Of a stretch of DNA of 64,000 nt, positions 1 through 11,609 are shown one piece after another. A program made the position numbers and the translations under genes. Numbering within the stretch: the stretch's first letter is position 1; every line of letters starts with the position of its first letter. Source of the stretch: Limonium bicolor (taxonomy: Eukaryota > Streptophyta > Magnoliopsida > Caryophyllales > Plumbaginaceae); contig CM041777.1 in the NCBI GenBank assembly GCA_023374045.1, forward strand, positions 84,252,300-84,316,299, read 5' to 3'. Below the pieces are notes generated by a model that did no database searches, was not told where the DNA came from, and saw only the letters and a program-made list of their open reading frames with translations.

Positions 1-2100
1 TGAAAGCCCATATGCTAGCTAAGTTGGTAGCAGATTTAGATCAAAGTTTTGTTGTATGGTATGATGTGAGCTATTAATATAAGTATGCTTTGTTTTCAAA
101 AAAAAAAAATTGTGAAAGGTGCATTATGCTTTATGAAAACATTGTAATTAGAACCAAATATTTTAATTTTGTTATCGTTAGGAGCAATTTTTTTTGTTTA
201 CTATAAGGAGTAAACACAAGGATTCTACGAGTATAATAACACAAAAAGTCTACAAAATTGTAATACAAAGCAAAATTTATGAAAATTTTCAATAACATTA
301 TGTCATAATAAAAAGGTTGTAGCATCACGATACCTCCCAAAATACAATTAATTCAAACTTACAATATGCCCTCCCTTGATCTTGAAATTTTTATACTACT
401 GTTTAAAAAGTTTTGATAACTCATAAAATATACCCGAAATCAATTATCAGATGGTCATACTATCCTTGAAAGTTAATAATCAATTATTAGTTCACAAGTT
501 TCTTATCCCTGTTAAAAATTAAATAATCATAAACAACTACATAAAATTCAACTATCTTGCAACTCTTTTATAATAACTAAAATTATGGCACCAAAAACTT
601 GATTGGGTTAAAATGTATATTACTCAAACAATGGACAAGTGTAGACAATTTATCCGATCTATGTAGAATATAATGTCGTTCCACTATGTATTGACAACAT
701 AATATTGGTAATTAGTGTAAACGAGGGTAGATGTAACCCCAAATACCCGCAATTCGATTCCACATGAAACTGCTACAACCGGAACGTGAATGACCCAAAC
801 GTGAATAATCCAAAAAAAAATTACTGACGACTCAAACATATGACCATAATCAAAACCGATAACCCATTGACAGGTTTAGTTTTGATGATGCCGTGGTTCA
901 ATTCCATATTCTATGAGATTCTTTACAAAACAGTTAACCCTTTACATGAAACCTATGATTCGTATCATGACTTTATCCTCTTATTGGATTTAAACATTAA
1001 TAGTTTATCATAGTCATACCTTCTGATACCATGATGTTATTTGACTCATATACAGAGATGACGACCATGAACTGATGTTAGTACAAACCTTTTTACTACT
1101 GTATTAGTCTTGATTCTGAACAAGTTTTTATACTATATCTAGATATGAACTCACAGTATCTAACGCAACAATACTATAGTCTTACCCAGTTTTAGATGAA
1201 ATTTCATTGTATTATCTCTATTAACCAACTCATTCAACACTAATTTTGGAGTTAGGACAAATTAATCAAGAGTCACATTGTAATAGAAGAAAGTATGAGG
1301 CATTCTAATGGAGGAAGAAACCTAGTTGTGAAGGAAGATAATTAAGTACATTGCATTATCAAGAAGACCGAATAACAAAATCTTATGTCAAGTGTCTGTG
1401 TTCCAAACCTCGTCACACTACAATATAATACTGATAATAGTTTTTTTTTAAGATAATATTGATAAATAGTTTTGATCATTCTCACCAAGCTCCCATGCCC
1501 CACTCTTTCAATGCAAATCTAGGTTAAATATTATATCTAGAGTTACTTTGATCTTTTTCTGTTCTAGCTAGCTGGTTAACAGTTTTGTAGTCTTTAACAA
1601 AAAGTTTTGTATGACGTCACCCAGTTACAACTTACAATATCGGAGTCGTAAAATATTGGAATTATTTAATACAAATTTTATCAAAAGCGCCCATCCTTTG
1701 TACCAAGATTGTACTTCAAAAATTATTATTATTATAATTGCATTAGCGTGATCGATGATAAATTAATTAAAAACTACTATAATCAGATCGGTTGGAACGA
1801 ACTAGTAACTGTGGAATGGTAGGAGGAGCGGAATCGCAAACACTAACGCTCTCACGTTTACACTACTAATTGTTTTACTACCTTGAAATTCTCAATACAT
1901 GCACTATTAAGTGAATGTAATATTATATATGATCACCAAATTCAGATTAATACAAGCGCTGCTAGCTAGCTAGCTAGCTAGGTAGTAGTTTAATCTTTTT
2001 TTTTTTTTTTGTGGGTTCTAAATCTTGAAACAGGGAGAGATTTAATTACTTTATTAAAACTGTAAGTGTATAGTAATTTACAACAAACTTAATTTATCGC
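1..2100. other. AT-rich non-genic DNA
   Basis: No gene, repeat family or RNA is recognisable here. The stretch is AT-rich with short A and T runs and no long open frame on either strand. It lies downstream of the DREB-like gene, which is on the minus strand and ends at 2185. Confidence 0.6.
1961..1981. repeat. (GCTA)n microsatellite
   Basis: Five tandem copies of the 4-mer GCTA, followed shortly by a run of T around 1997-2010. It is a simple-sequence tract in intergenic DNA. Confidence 0.9.
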
Positions 2101-2184
2101 CGAGTATTAATAGTAGTAGCTTAATACCATGTACGTACGTACATGATTGATCATCATCGATCTGACGTTTATGGAGGTCGGAAA

Positions 2185-2823
2185 CTAAACGCAGTTCACT
2201 GAACTTCCTTCACCAGCTTCTTGTGTGGTTATCCAATGACTTGTTTCACCACTAGTCGTCCAGTTCCAATAATACCCTCCTCCTAAGTAATAAGTTTCAC
2301 TTTCCTCCTCACCCACTCTAACTCCACCCCCGCCCCACTCCTCCGTTGATATAATTATCTCCGGTAACTCAATCTCCGCCCAAAAATCATCCTCTTCCAC
2401 TTCATCATCCACGTTCACCGAACTTGCAGACGTAGTAGTAGTTGTTGTTGTATTATTAACTACCGTTTCGTTCTCCGCAGTCGAATGATTAACATCAGCA
2501 GCACCGGCAGCCATAGCAGCACAGCTTGAATATCTCTGGCTGTACGAGTCGAAGGTCGAGGTAAGAGATGAATATTATGAGGGAAATTGAGTTGGGCTTT
2601 TTTACCTTTAAGACAATAAGCTGACATCGTATGCACGTGCTGCCATTTCTGGTGATGAGAATGAACCTAACCAAATTCTGTTCTTTTTCTTAGGTTCTCG
2701 GATTTCTGATACCCATTTTCCCCATCTCCGTTTACGTACACCTCTGTAGAGTGGATGACGTGTGCTGCTGCTGGAGTTTGGATCGGTGGTGGTGGAAGAT
2801 GATGATTGGTCCACGTTGACCAT
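2185..2823 (-). CDS. DREB-type AP2/ERF transcription factor, two frame breaks
   Basis: The start at 2823 opens a Ser/Thr-rich leader of about 25 residues, then an AP2 domain beginning [19 protein letters not shown] and continuing with [17 protein letters not shown]. Valine in WVSEI is the position typical of DREB rather than ERF members. The domain end (KKAQLNFP) and an RDIQA segment are present but in another frame (about 2621-2523). The reading then returns to the frame ending at 2185, which holds an acidic tail with [10 protein letters not shown], as in DREB A-4 type proteins. The breaks lie near 2622 and 2522-2515 and together sum to a multiple of three. The family is nuclear, binds DRE/CRT promoter elements and usually lacks introns. 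The breaks could be sequencing errors or real lesions. The AP2 assignment is sure; the subgroup is inferred. Confidence 0.85.
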
Positions 2824-2878
2824 GGTGAGTAAGTACGTACTGATTAAAGATGGGGATTGATAGAGAGAAGGGAGTTGG

Positions 2879-2887
2879 TATATAATA
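2879..2887 (-). promoter_or_regulatory. TATA box of the DREB-like gene
   Basis: The minus strand reads TATTATATA about 56-64 bases upstream of the ATG at 2823. This would place transcription start near 2850 with a short leader. Position and sequence fit a core promoter; there is no direct evidence of use. Confidence 0.55.
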
Positions 2888-2889
2888 GT

Positions 2890-3800
2890 TGGCGGATATA
2901 GGTAGCTACAATAGAATAGATCGATAGTTGGGGTCAGAGAGAATGAATTGAATATATACTGTGGGGGTTGTTGGGTTGGGGATGATTATAATGATGATGG
3001 TACAGTACTCCACTTCACTCAGCAGTCAGGCGGCAGCAGTATACTCACTCACTCACTCCATTGTATTGGTAATAGTACGTGGTACTAAACTGTAAACGAA
3101 TAAGAAGTGTATGTAATAGCCTATTTGAAGAAGAAAGGAAATGAGTAATGACAGTGTTGTCCTCATTCTCGTGACCATGTTGGACATTGCTGAATGCAAC
3201 AGATGAGAGGTGGTGGTGGTGGTGCCCCTTGATTTGGTTTAATTCAGCATGGGAACACGCCACCTAACTATTTATGGATTGTCCAAACAGTTGTCATGAT
3301 TACTTATTTCTTGTTCGATTTTCACATACTTCCTGGTTAATTAATATCTGTCGTTTTAGGGTGTGGTTCTTATTCAATAATATGTGTCATTCTAGTTTTC
3401 TGATATATTTTTTACTTTTAATCCTACTATTCAATACAAAAATAATTATTATCTAGATAGAAAATAAAAAGTAGGGTACATGCGTCATTTTTCATCTTTT
3501 CTTAATAAATGTGCAAGTTTCTAAAATGACAGATATTATTGAACGGAATATCATATTTGTGACATAAATGAAAAAACCCATAATATGGGTCCACTCTTTG
3601 GTAGTTTACTACTCTTAATTTATGTATAGACATTTTTTTTGGTTAACCGTGCGCACCGCGTGAGGTAATGTTTGTGCTCTTTCGATACTCCCCCAATTCC
3701 ATGCTTTTGTTTTTTTTTTATAAATGTTTACAAGGCGATACTTTGGCATAACTTTTCTCACTAAAATTATGACAACAATCAAAACCCAGTAGAAAAGAAA
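2890..3800. other. Upstream region of the DREB-like gene, no second gene seen
   Basis: Contains short tandem tracts (CACT/CTCA near 3040-3060) and AT-rich DNA. A minus-strand open frame with a poly-His run (3045-3263) resembles no family I recognise and is probably chance. The first few hundred bases are likely promoter of the DREB-like gene. Confidence 0.45.
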
Positions 3801-3829
3801 ATCAAATATTAAAACTAGAAAAATAATAG

Positions 3830-4275
3830 AGTGAACAAATCTTTTGTAGATAAGACTGCATGAGGAGGCAGATGAATATGCTGTCGGTTCCATTCGAAAC
3901 AAAGCCGTTTGATAGAAGCCCCAGATTCACTCCGGTCTAGCACCACGCCTTCAAAGACCACTCTATTACTTTGACTCCAAATTGTAAAAAAAAAGTTGAA
4001 ACCCACAAGCTTCAGCTTAGACCTCGCCACCATTCCTTACCAAACTTGAAAGAGGGCGCCAGGAGTCCAGGGGAAGACGATGGCAACACCCCCACCAATC
4101 TAAGAGGATGCTCCAGAGCTTTTGAGAGGCAGCGCAGTGGACAAAAAGGTGATCTGTTGTCTCCACTGCAAAGTGACAAAGGGAGCATTGAAGCTAGGCA
4201 AGTGGGATAATATCACGGGCAAATAGCATATCTTTTGTTTGAATACGGTCCTGAAGAACCCCCAGACCAGAAGCT
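3830..4275 (-). pseudogene. LINE (non-LTR retrotransposon) reverse transcriptase C-terminal remnant (zf-RVT)
   Basis: On the minus strand from about 4270 one frame reads through RIQTKDMLFARDIIPLA, a stop, then CSLCHFAVETTDHLFVHC. This is the zinc-binding zf-RVT pattern at the end of plant L1-type ORF2 proteins. The matching tail, with TIWSQSNRVVFEG, follows in another frame (4033-3830). At least one stop and one frameshift are visible, and nothing of the RT core or endonuclease remains. It is an old truncated insertion. Plant genes with domesticated zf-RVT domains exist, but the stops argue against that here. Confidence 0.75.
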
Positions 4276-4279
4276 CCAC

Positions 4280-5290
4280 TGTAGGTGAGGCAAAATTATG
4301 CCAGAAGGCTCGACACTAAACGATTGGCGCACTGACACGCGGATGTTACAGTTGCTTTAACGAAAGATTTAGTTGTGTAGCGGTCGTTCTATTCCTCTGT
4401 GTTTTATTTCATTACCGGCCCTTTTCTTAACACTGCTGGACCAACGCCATACGCTAGAAAAAAATTCTCTTCACAAAAGTGGAGCGCTCAGCAACTTTTG
4501 CTTAATTACGAACATAACGCAACTGTTGTTTCCTTATACAGAGAAACCATGCATGGTGTCAAAAGACTCAGAACTGCTGCAATGCGAGATAGATAGATGC
4601 ATGAGTTCTCGCTACCTTTTGATGAGGTTTTAAGTTTAATTTTACAAGTTGATTATCCCTCAATGTGTCTTTTCCATCTACCTGTAAATAATAACCCTAA
4701 TATTCAATTTTGGATTCTAATTCCTCACTACCTACCTCCCTTTATCTAGAAATTCTCTTATATATATAAATTAAAGCAAGGAATTTTCACGCAGTCTTTT
4801 ATTAATTAAATAATGTCTAAAATGTAATTCCACCCTATATCCCAATTTCAATTAATCATGTAGATTCAACTAATAAAGGCATATTGTTGTGCTGATAGGG
4901 TTGGATGATTAATTCGGGGTATTATCGATCGGTTAACAAAAACCACGTGCAAGATCATAGACACTCCTTATAGTAATAATTATAGCTCCCGTGTTCCTCA
5001 TCTACTCGAAGACAAAACAAATGAGCGGTGTGAGTAGATCAAGCAATTAGTGCGCCGATAGCTGCTAGCTATGCTAACCCCACCTAGAGAGAGAGAGAGC
5101 GCTTAACAGTAAAATCTTGCCTCCCGATCGATCGAGTGGTACGTAGTAACTGAAAACGACGTAGGAATAGAAAGAAAACGACATTAAGCAAGCTGTCCCT
5201 GTTCTTCGTATAATGCATGCAATTGCAATCCAACACATTCATTTACTATACAGGGGACATTTGGTTGGAATTCAAAAATATAATAAGGAA
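4280..5290. other. Non-genic DNA with GA microsatellite
   Basis: No coding or RNA feature is supported. A short (GA)n tract lies at 5085-5099. The remainder is AT-rich with scattered short palindromes of GATC/GCTA type. Confidence 0.5.
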
Positions 5291-5300
5291 CAAGAAAATA

Positions 5301-5848
5301 GGGAAAATTATATCTCCACCCATGACGTTTGGTGAAATTACACAACCCACCCACGAAGTTTTAAAAATTACTTTGTCCACCGATGTGGTTTCCGTTATTT
5401 AACATTCAGTAACTTTTCTAATATTTAATCAACTTAAAAGATGGTTAAATGTTGTCCAAAAATTGATGAAATTTTACATGGACGATGCTGATATGTTATA
5501 TTTTGGTCTAGCGTAAAATCTAAAGTTTTTTAAACTCATATGGGATCTGTGGGACCCAATAAAACATGTGACATATGAACGTGTTTTTATTGGGTCTCTC
5601 ATAGGTCATATATGACCTTAAAAAACTTTGGATTTGACATTGGACAAAATATAACACCTTAGCATCATCCATGTAAAGTTTTATCAATTTTGGACAACAT
5701 TTAAGCCTCGTTTAAGTTGATCAAATATTAAAAAAGTTGCTAGATGTAAAATAGAGGAAACCACATGGATGAGCAAAGTAATTTTTGAAACCTCGTGGGT
5801 AGGGTGTGTAATTTCACCAAACGTCATGGATGGGGATGTAGTTTTTCC
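5301..5848. mobile_element. Fold-back Mutator-type MITE (MULE-MITE)
   Basis: The two halves are imperfect inverted copies of each other almost to the centre near 5573. The left end begins GGGAAAATTATATCTCCACC and the right end is its inverse, finishing in TTTTTCC. The element is flanked on both sides by the 9-bp direct repeat AAGAAAATA (5292-5300 and 5849-5857). A 9-bp target duplication with long terminal inverted repeats is the hallmark of the Mutator superfamily. There is no transposase, so it depends on a partner elsewhere. Confidence 0.85.
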
Positions 5849-5874
5849 AAGAAAATAAATCACCACTTATCAAT

Positions 5875-6963
5875 TGTTGTGCAAATAATATATATCACAA
5901 AATATATAAACATATGCAAAAGATTAGGCAAGTGCACTTATTCGATGTAGTACAACAAGTGTCGTATCCACAAGGAAATTGGTTCTCTCCCTAGTCTCGG
6001 TATTTAGTAGCTTAATTAAAAAGCGGTAAAAATATGGGTTTAGCCGGAGCAAGCTTAGTGATTTGATTCAATAATAAAAATAGCAAATGATTAAATTAAA
6101 ATGATGTTTTTGTGGATGAAAATGAAGATGTACCCCGGGAAAGTGTAATCGCCCAAATACTCCTAAACATAGCATTTATCTTAATTTGCTATAGTTATCT
6201 ATTAGGACTAAAGTGATCACTGTCTCTAAGATCTTAGTGAAAGCCAAACCTTATCTGTTGAATAAATCCTTCGATTAGGTTGGATAAACATCACTAGAAA
6301 GCATTAAGCACAAACCCTTAACAATAGTAAATCCACCAACTAATTAAAGAAGGAAAAATCTAGGGTTTGTCTCTCTCTTGACCAAAATCCCTAAATCACA
6401 TATGTATGAAGTTAATAATTAGGAGAAACTAAAAATGCACAAAGGTGATCAATCTAAGCAAATTAGGTTTTACATGCTAGTTTTGGGATTTAGGGTCAAA
6501 CCCCATCCCAAGGGTACAAAATAGGACTACTCAGACATTAAAGAAATGAAGAAAAGAGGAGTAAAAGAGATAACCATGGGTTGTTGAAGAAGCTTTTAAT
6601 GGAAGTGGGGTCCTCCTCCTTTGTCTTCTTCTTTTTCCCATTCTCGTTGTATTCTCCGTTTCGCTCTGTTCTCTCTTTTCTGTTCTGCTCTCTATTTTTT
6701 TCGTCCCGTCTGTCCCTCTCTCCGTCCGATTCTCTCTCACTTTTTATTGAATTTCTATTCTCGTCTCGAAAATGAGGATTCTTTCCAAAGCTTATATTTT
6801 CCCCATCCGTAAAGTCCTCCGCTCCTGTCTTAAAATATCAAGCTTTTTTTAGACAAAAAGCGTTGTACTTTTTTGTTTCTTTTCACTCCCCTGCTCTGCC
6901 AGTCTTCCGTCCAGCCAATCCTCGCCCGTCTTTATCTGTGTGTGCGTCACTGTGGACAGTATG
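5875..6963 (-). repeat. Element D 3' LTR, outer part
   Basis: Begins TGTTGTGCAAATAAT, the same as the 5' LTR start at 53810. It contains a pyrimidine-rich tract (about 6608-6745) that is purine-rich on the coding strand. It stops at the target site GTATG (6959-6963) where element A entered and resumes at 21332. Confidence 0.85.
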
Positions 6964-8655
6964 TGTTGGGATAAAACCTAACGGTAAATTATTGTTGGGG
7001 GTTTAACCTAACGACAAGTGTACCGGTCGATTATAGCAAGTTTAAATCTCGGAGTATTCCCTGAGTATCGAACCAAAGGAGACAGTGTCTAGTTTAATTT
7101 CTACTTACACACAAACAAGAATAATATAAATAAACAGGAAATTGGGGGTTTTTGTGTGTGATGGTGAATGTTGTAAAAGAGTTCAATAAACAATAAATAA
7201 CAGGTAAATAATTGATTTGGTTTTTTTGTTCGATAAAGGACATTCCGGTTTACTACTTCTCTCTAGATTTGCAGTTTCTTCTCCTAAGTGATTTCTACAG
7301 AATTATGAATAAAACCCTAGAATAAGGATAACTCGTATTCGGTCTCCCGCTCCACGAATTCTAATTAGCAAAGACCGAATCCTAACTCTCGTTATGAATC
7401 CACTGTTTACTAATTGCTTTAAGCATAGTCTAGATTAATGGTCAGCTAGTGGTTTAGAGGAATTACCATCTCTATACTAACTGGTTCTTTTCCTTATAGT
7501 CAATTGATAGCCGCAGTTCTCACTTATAAGCTAACAAACTGATAAACTCAATAATTGATCAGATTAAAAAGTTTAGGAATTCATAAGGGAAAAGAACTTT
7601 ATTCTAAAGTACTGCAGAAAATCACAAAGGTTCAGAAATAATGAATCTAGAGATACATAGTAAACCGAAATAAAAGTGACTACTCAGCCATAGACATAAT
7701 AACAATGCTCAGTATAAACAGCATAAGGATAGAGGGATTTAGTAGAAAAACTGATTTTAGAAGCCGTCGCCGATTCTGCAGTGTCCACTCTCGTCTGTGT
7801 CACGTCCGGCTATCTGGGGTCGGACGTCGATCCGGACGCGTCGTCCTGGTCCTGTCCGGATCCGAACGTCAATCCAGACGCGGCTAAATTGAGCATCGTG
7901 AGCAGGTTTCTGTTGTGAGTGAGGGAGAAGAGTTACGGAGGAAGATTTGTGAATGGAGATGAAAGTTTATCGTGGATGAGCAGATGATATGGAGGGAGAG
8001 GAGGAGAGTGTGATGTTTAGACTGGAACGTCTGGTACGAATTGAAATGGCAGCAGGAGCAGGGTTTAAATACGCTTAGAAATAACACAGGTTAGTGGAAG
8101 TTAGGTACGAGCATGGGCATAGGTTTAACATATTGAGTATGTTAATTAATGATGTGGTATGGGCTAAACCGCCGCTCGGCTGATAATTGCGCCGAAAGCC
8201 CGATTATCAAGCATGCATTTTTATTTTTCGTTTCTGTGTGACGTCCGGATCCGGACGTGAGACAGCGGTTTTGGATCTGAAACTCGGGTTGTGTCCGGAT
8301 CTTTGTCCGGAATCCGGACAAGACACAGAACTCTCGGATCTGGAATTTGGGTCACGGCTGGCTTGCGTCCGGATCCGGACATGTGACGTCCGGATTTGCG
8401 TCCGGCTATCTTGACCCGGACGTGACCAATCTTTGCCTCTTTTTCCGGATTTGTTCCCCGTTTGTTGCGTTGAAATCCTTATGATGTAAGATCTTCATTT
8501 CTCTGGTTTTTCCTATATTTAGCATATAAAATGCATCAGTTCATATCAAAGCATCAATCTTAGGAAAAACACATAATAAGTGGGAAACATTGCCTGAATT
8601 GTATAGATTATAAGGTAATTAGACCCTAAAAAGCTTATATGTTTCACACTTATCA
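6964..8655 (-). repeat. Element A 3' LTR
   Basis: 1.69 kb, starting TGTTGGGATAAAACC and ending in CACTTATCA. Repeated GTCCGGA palindromes cluster at 7795-7880 and 8238-8430. A TATTTAAA sequence on the minus strand near 8064-8072 is a possible TATA box. The first 0.9 kb nearly matches the 5' LTR copy starting at 18575, with a few indels. Confidence 0.9.
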
Positions 8656-8694
8656 ACATCCTCACACTTAAGCTTTTGCTTGTCCTCAAGCAAA
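8656..8694 (-). promoter_or_regulatory. Element A polypurine tract with upstream hairpin
   Basis: Read on the minus strand, a stem-loop with stem TTTGCTTG/CAAGCAAA and loop AGGA (8694-8675) is followed by the purine-rich AAGTGTGAGGATG next to the LTR. This is the expected site for plus-strand DNA priming. The tract is less G-rich than in elements B and D, which suggests point mutations. Confidence 0.65.
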
Positions 8695-10090
8695 TAAGGA
8701 ATAAGAATATCTCTAAAATCGTCACATATTCTCAAATTAAACAAGTGCAGAGTGAAATCAAACAAAATGATAAATGAAAGAATAATCTTGCTCTTTAGAG
8801 GTAGGTTTTCACAAACAGTGAAAGAAGAACAATTTTGTAAAAGCATAGAGAAACTAGATTGTAGAAAACAAGTTAGCTTAGCTTGGGACTTTCCACCAAT
8901 TTTCATTCCTCTAACCTTTGGATGACAAGGGGTGTGAAGTAATGCCTTATTCCGTAATATCTTTCAACACCACGCACTCATGATCAAAGTATAAATTTAA
9001 CTGCACTTATCTCTTTTGTAAGCGAAAACATTTATCATCAAGAATTATGTATAAAACAAACTAATATTTGAGATCTTGCAGAGTTATTCCGTAACCCAGA
9101 CTTTTCTCTCTATCCTTGAGATGGTGTTGGGCCAACTATCCCAGATCCCGAGACCTTAGGTAGATAGGTGTTAAGGCACCCTTAAGACTTAATAACCGGA
9201 TAGACGAGGCCTGCTATTGTTAGGAAAAAAATTTGATCAGTGGAGTACCTTGCCTTATCCATTTCATTCCAAACATTCACTTCATTTCCAAAATCCCAAG
9301 CTAAAATAATCTGGTTTCCACAACTAGCCAATCTACCAGATATTAGTGAAAAGAGAGTATTTTTAAATAAAATTATTTATACAAACCTCATCAAGCAAAA
9401 ATATTCCTACGGTTTTCACTTGGTTTAATTTCACTCGGTGTGCACAGGCATTAGAGCAGCAAAAAGCAAGTGTGCATTAAAGAACAACTAGCATGTTTTC
9501 AGGGAAAGGTCTTTTCTTCCTCACACTTAAGAGGAGCAATGTCCTCATTGGTCATAAAGAAATGCAAGTAAAAGAACTTTCAAAACATGCAAGACTCATA
9601 ATAGATGCATGTGCAATAATTAACCCTTAACGCAAGCAAAAGCGGAACATCAATAAGTTAAAGTAGGAACTGAGACTCCCCTGGTGTCATAGATTGAGGA
9701 AGATATTCTTCCTCACACTTGAAGTTTTGCAGGGGTCCAGATATTCCTCATGAGTCACAGACAGTATGCGTTTTGTGCAGAGTAAAAGTTGCTAGTTTTC
9801 CACTAGCATGTACAACCACAGAATAAAGTGCATTAACTCGAACGACAGGGAATATTTGAATCGAATGAATAATATTCAGGAAAGAATACTCCCCATAATG
9901 CAAGCTTAGCAGACGTTCGCAAGTAGTGTGGTTCCATTTCCTGTACTTTATAGCTATTTGTTTTGCAGTAGAGGTGACATAAATTAATCATTTTAGAACG
10001 CTGCACTGCTCAGAGAAACAGGAAATTTAGCAATTAAAACACTGTCTAATATAACCATTACCACTTCACCTATAGTCTCGTGTTTCACCG
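8695..10090 (-). other. Element A 3' non-coding region with repeated purine-tract modules
   Basis: No gene is supported. Two further CCTCACACTTAA/G tracts (purine-rich on the minus strand) occur at 9517-9530 and about 9709-9725. The first is next to an imperfect hairpin with the same AGGA loop (about 9535-9553). The layout repeats the arrangement at the LTR border and is shared with elements B and D. Confidence 0.6.
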
Positions 10091-10096
10091 TTAGTT

Positions 10097-11606
10097 TTAA
10101 AAACAAAAGTAAAGCAAGTCAAAGAAAAAGAAAAGTACAGAAAAACAAACAAAATAAAAGAAAGCAGTAAAGATATGATGGCTGTCACTGAGGCGGCGGT
10201 GGTGGCGGAGGTCTCGCGCCCATCTGGGCCATAAGCATCTGTAAGAGCTGGCTAGTCTGGGCTGCTGAGCTGAGGAGTCGGCCATGAACTGGGCTGCCTC
10301 TCTCTGCCGAGTAGATGCCTCTGCCATGAACTGAGCGGTCTCTCTCTGAAAGGCATCACTGCGCACCATGCGCTGGGTGATCAGAGCCTGAGTGTCCGGA
10401 GAGTAGTCTGCTCTGACTGGAGGTGCTCCTGGTCTGGCGGATATCATCAATGTGTCCCTCCATGCGCACCTGACGCTGCTGCACATCCCCGACCTGCTGC
10501 TCCATCCCTCCAAAGCGCTGCTCCAAACCCCCAAAGCGCTGCTCCATCCTCTGCTGCTGCTAGAGAATGGAGTCCATCATGGTCTGCATCTCTGGCGGGA
10601 TGCTCATCACTGGGGGCATGGGAGGTGCCATGGTAGCAGTAGGCACCGGAGTAGAGCTGGAACTCGCAGAGGTGCCTGTGGACCCGAGACCGGAGCTGCC
10701 CTTCACCCAGCTGCCATCATCAAGACAAACGAAGCCCCATCTCCTGAAGGTCCCGACGGAGATGGGTGTCTCCCCCCCCTCATCTCAATATCGGTGAAGA
10801 TCTCCTCGGGGAGGGTGGAGGTAAGAAGATGCTGAATAAAAATGGGAAAGATGGGGGTGATCTTCTTCTTCTTCTTCTTCGTGTTCTGATAAGTCACCAC
10901 CTTGTGCAGCTGTCTGAACATCACGAAGGGGAGTGAGAGCTGCTGAGAAGGTGGGCGTGGGGCGGCGAGGAGATAACCGAGGAGAACACAGTCCTCATCA
11001 GAAGCATCATTTCCGGCATGAGGCCGGATCTGATGACTGAGGATCTCTGCAAGGGTCCTCTGGGGAAGGGAGGGGAGGATAGCATATGGGAGCACGGTCT
11101 TATTTTCCTCACCCCGTCGGCGGGTAGTACTCCCGACTGCTTGTAACCACCTAGACTTACCCTGCCTAAGCTCATCCTCCGTAAAATCTAAATGTGTCTC
11201 CGCATTATCCGGGAGGGAGTAAAAGAATACCAAAAGTCTCAGGGGTTACCTCCACTCGGAACTGGCGCACGTAGGAGATAATACTGTTTGTTGTGTCTGA
11301 CGCCACACATTGGCGTAGAATTCTCGTACCAGCTCCGGAGAGAAGACACCCTCGCCCATGCGCAAGATGCTTCTGGCGCCCAAACCCTCAAATATGTCTG
11401 TAAGACCAGTGGCAGCTGCTGCCTCTGCGGTGATGCGCCGCTCGATGACGAAGGATCCCCCTGCTCATACCAGGCCGGAGCGGTAGCAGATATGAAGCCA
11501 TCAGGTCGGAGTGGGGTGGAGGCGGCGGGCTCTGACTGGTCGTCGGGGCGTGGGTTCCTCGAAGAAGACCCCGTGCGTGTAGCACCTTCTCCTCTAGTCT
11601 AGCCAT
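10097..11606 (-). CDS. Athila-type additional ORF (plant transposon protein / env-position ORF), frameshifted
   Basis: Lies between integrase and the 3' LTR, where Athila elements carry their extra ORF. From 11606 the minus strand reads MARLEEKV..., then in another frame a segment with FSPELVREFYANVW (around 11345-11305), then VRQFRVEVTPETFGIL in a third frame. The region 11233-10703 is open, with a YAIL and HQIRPHAG segment. The VREFYAN...VTPE pattern resembles the 'putative plant transposon protein' domain of Athila ORFs. The C-terminal part (10547-10356) has heptad-like repeats EQRFGG/EQQVGD that may form a coiled coil. No signal peptide or convincing membrane span is seen. Function is unknown. 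At least two frame breaks are present. Confidence 0.65.
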
Positions 11607-11609
11607 CTA

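Noticed and set aside
3045..3263. Minus-strand 72-codon frame with a poly-His run upstream of the DREB-like gene
   Set aside because: The His run comes from a GTG microsatellite-like tract. There is no family resemblance and no supporting context.
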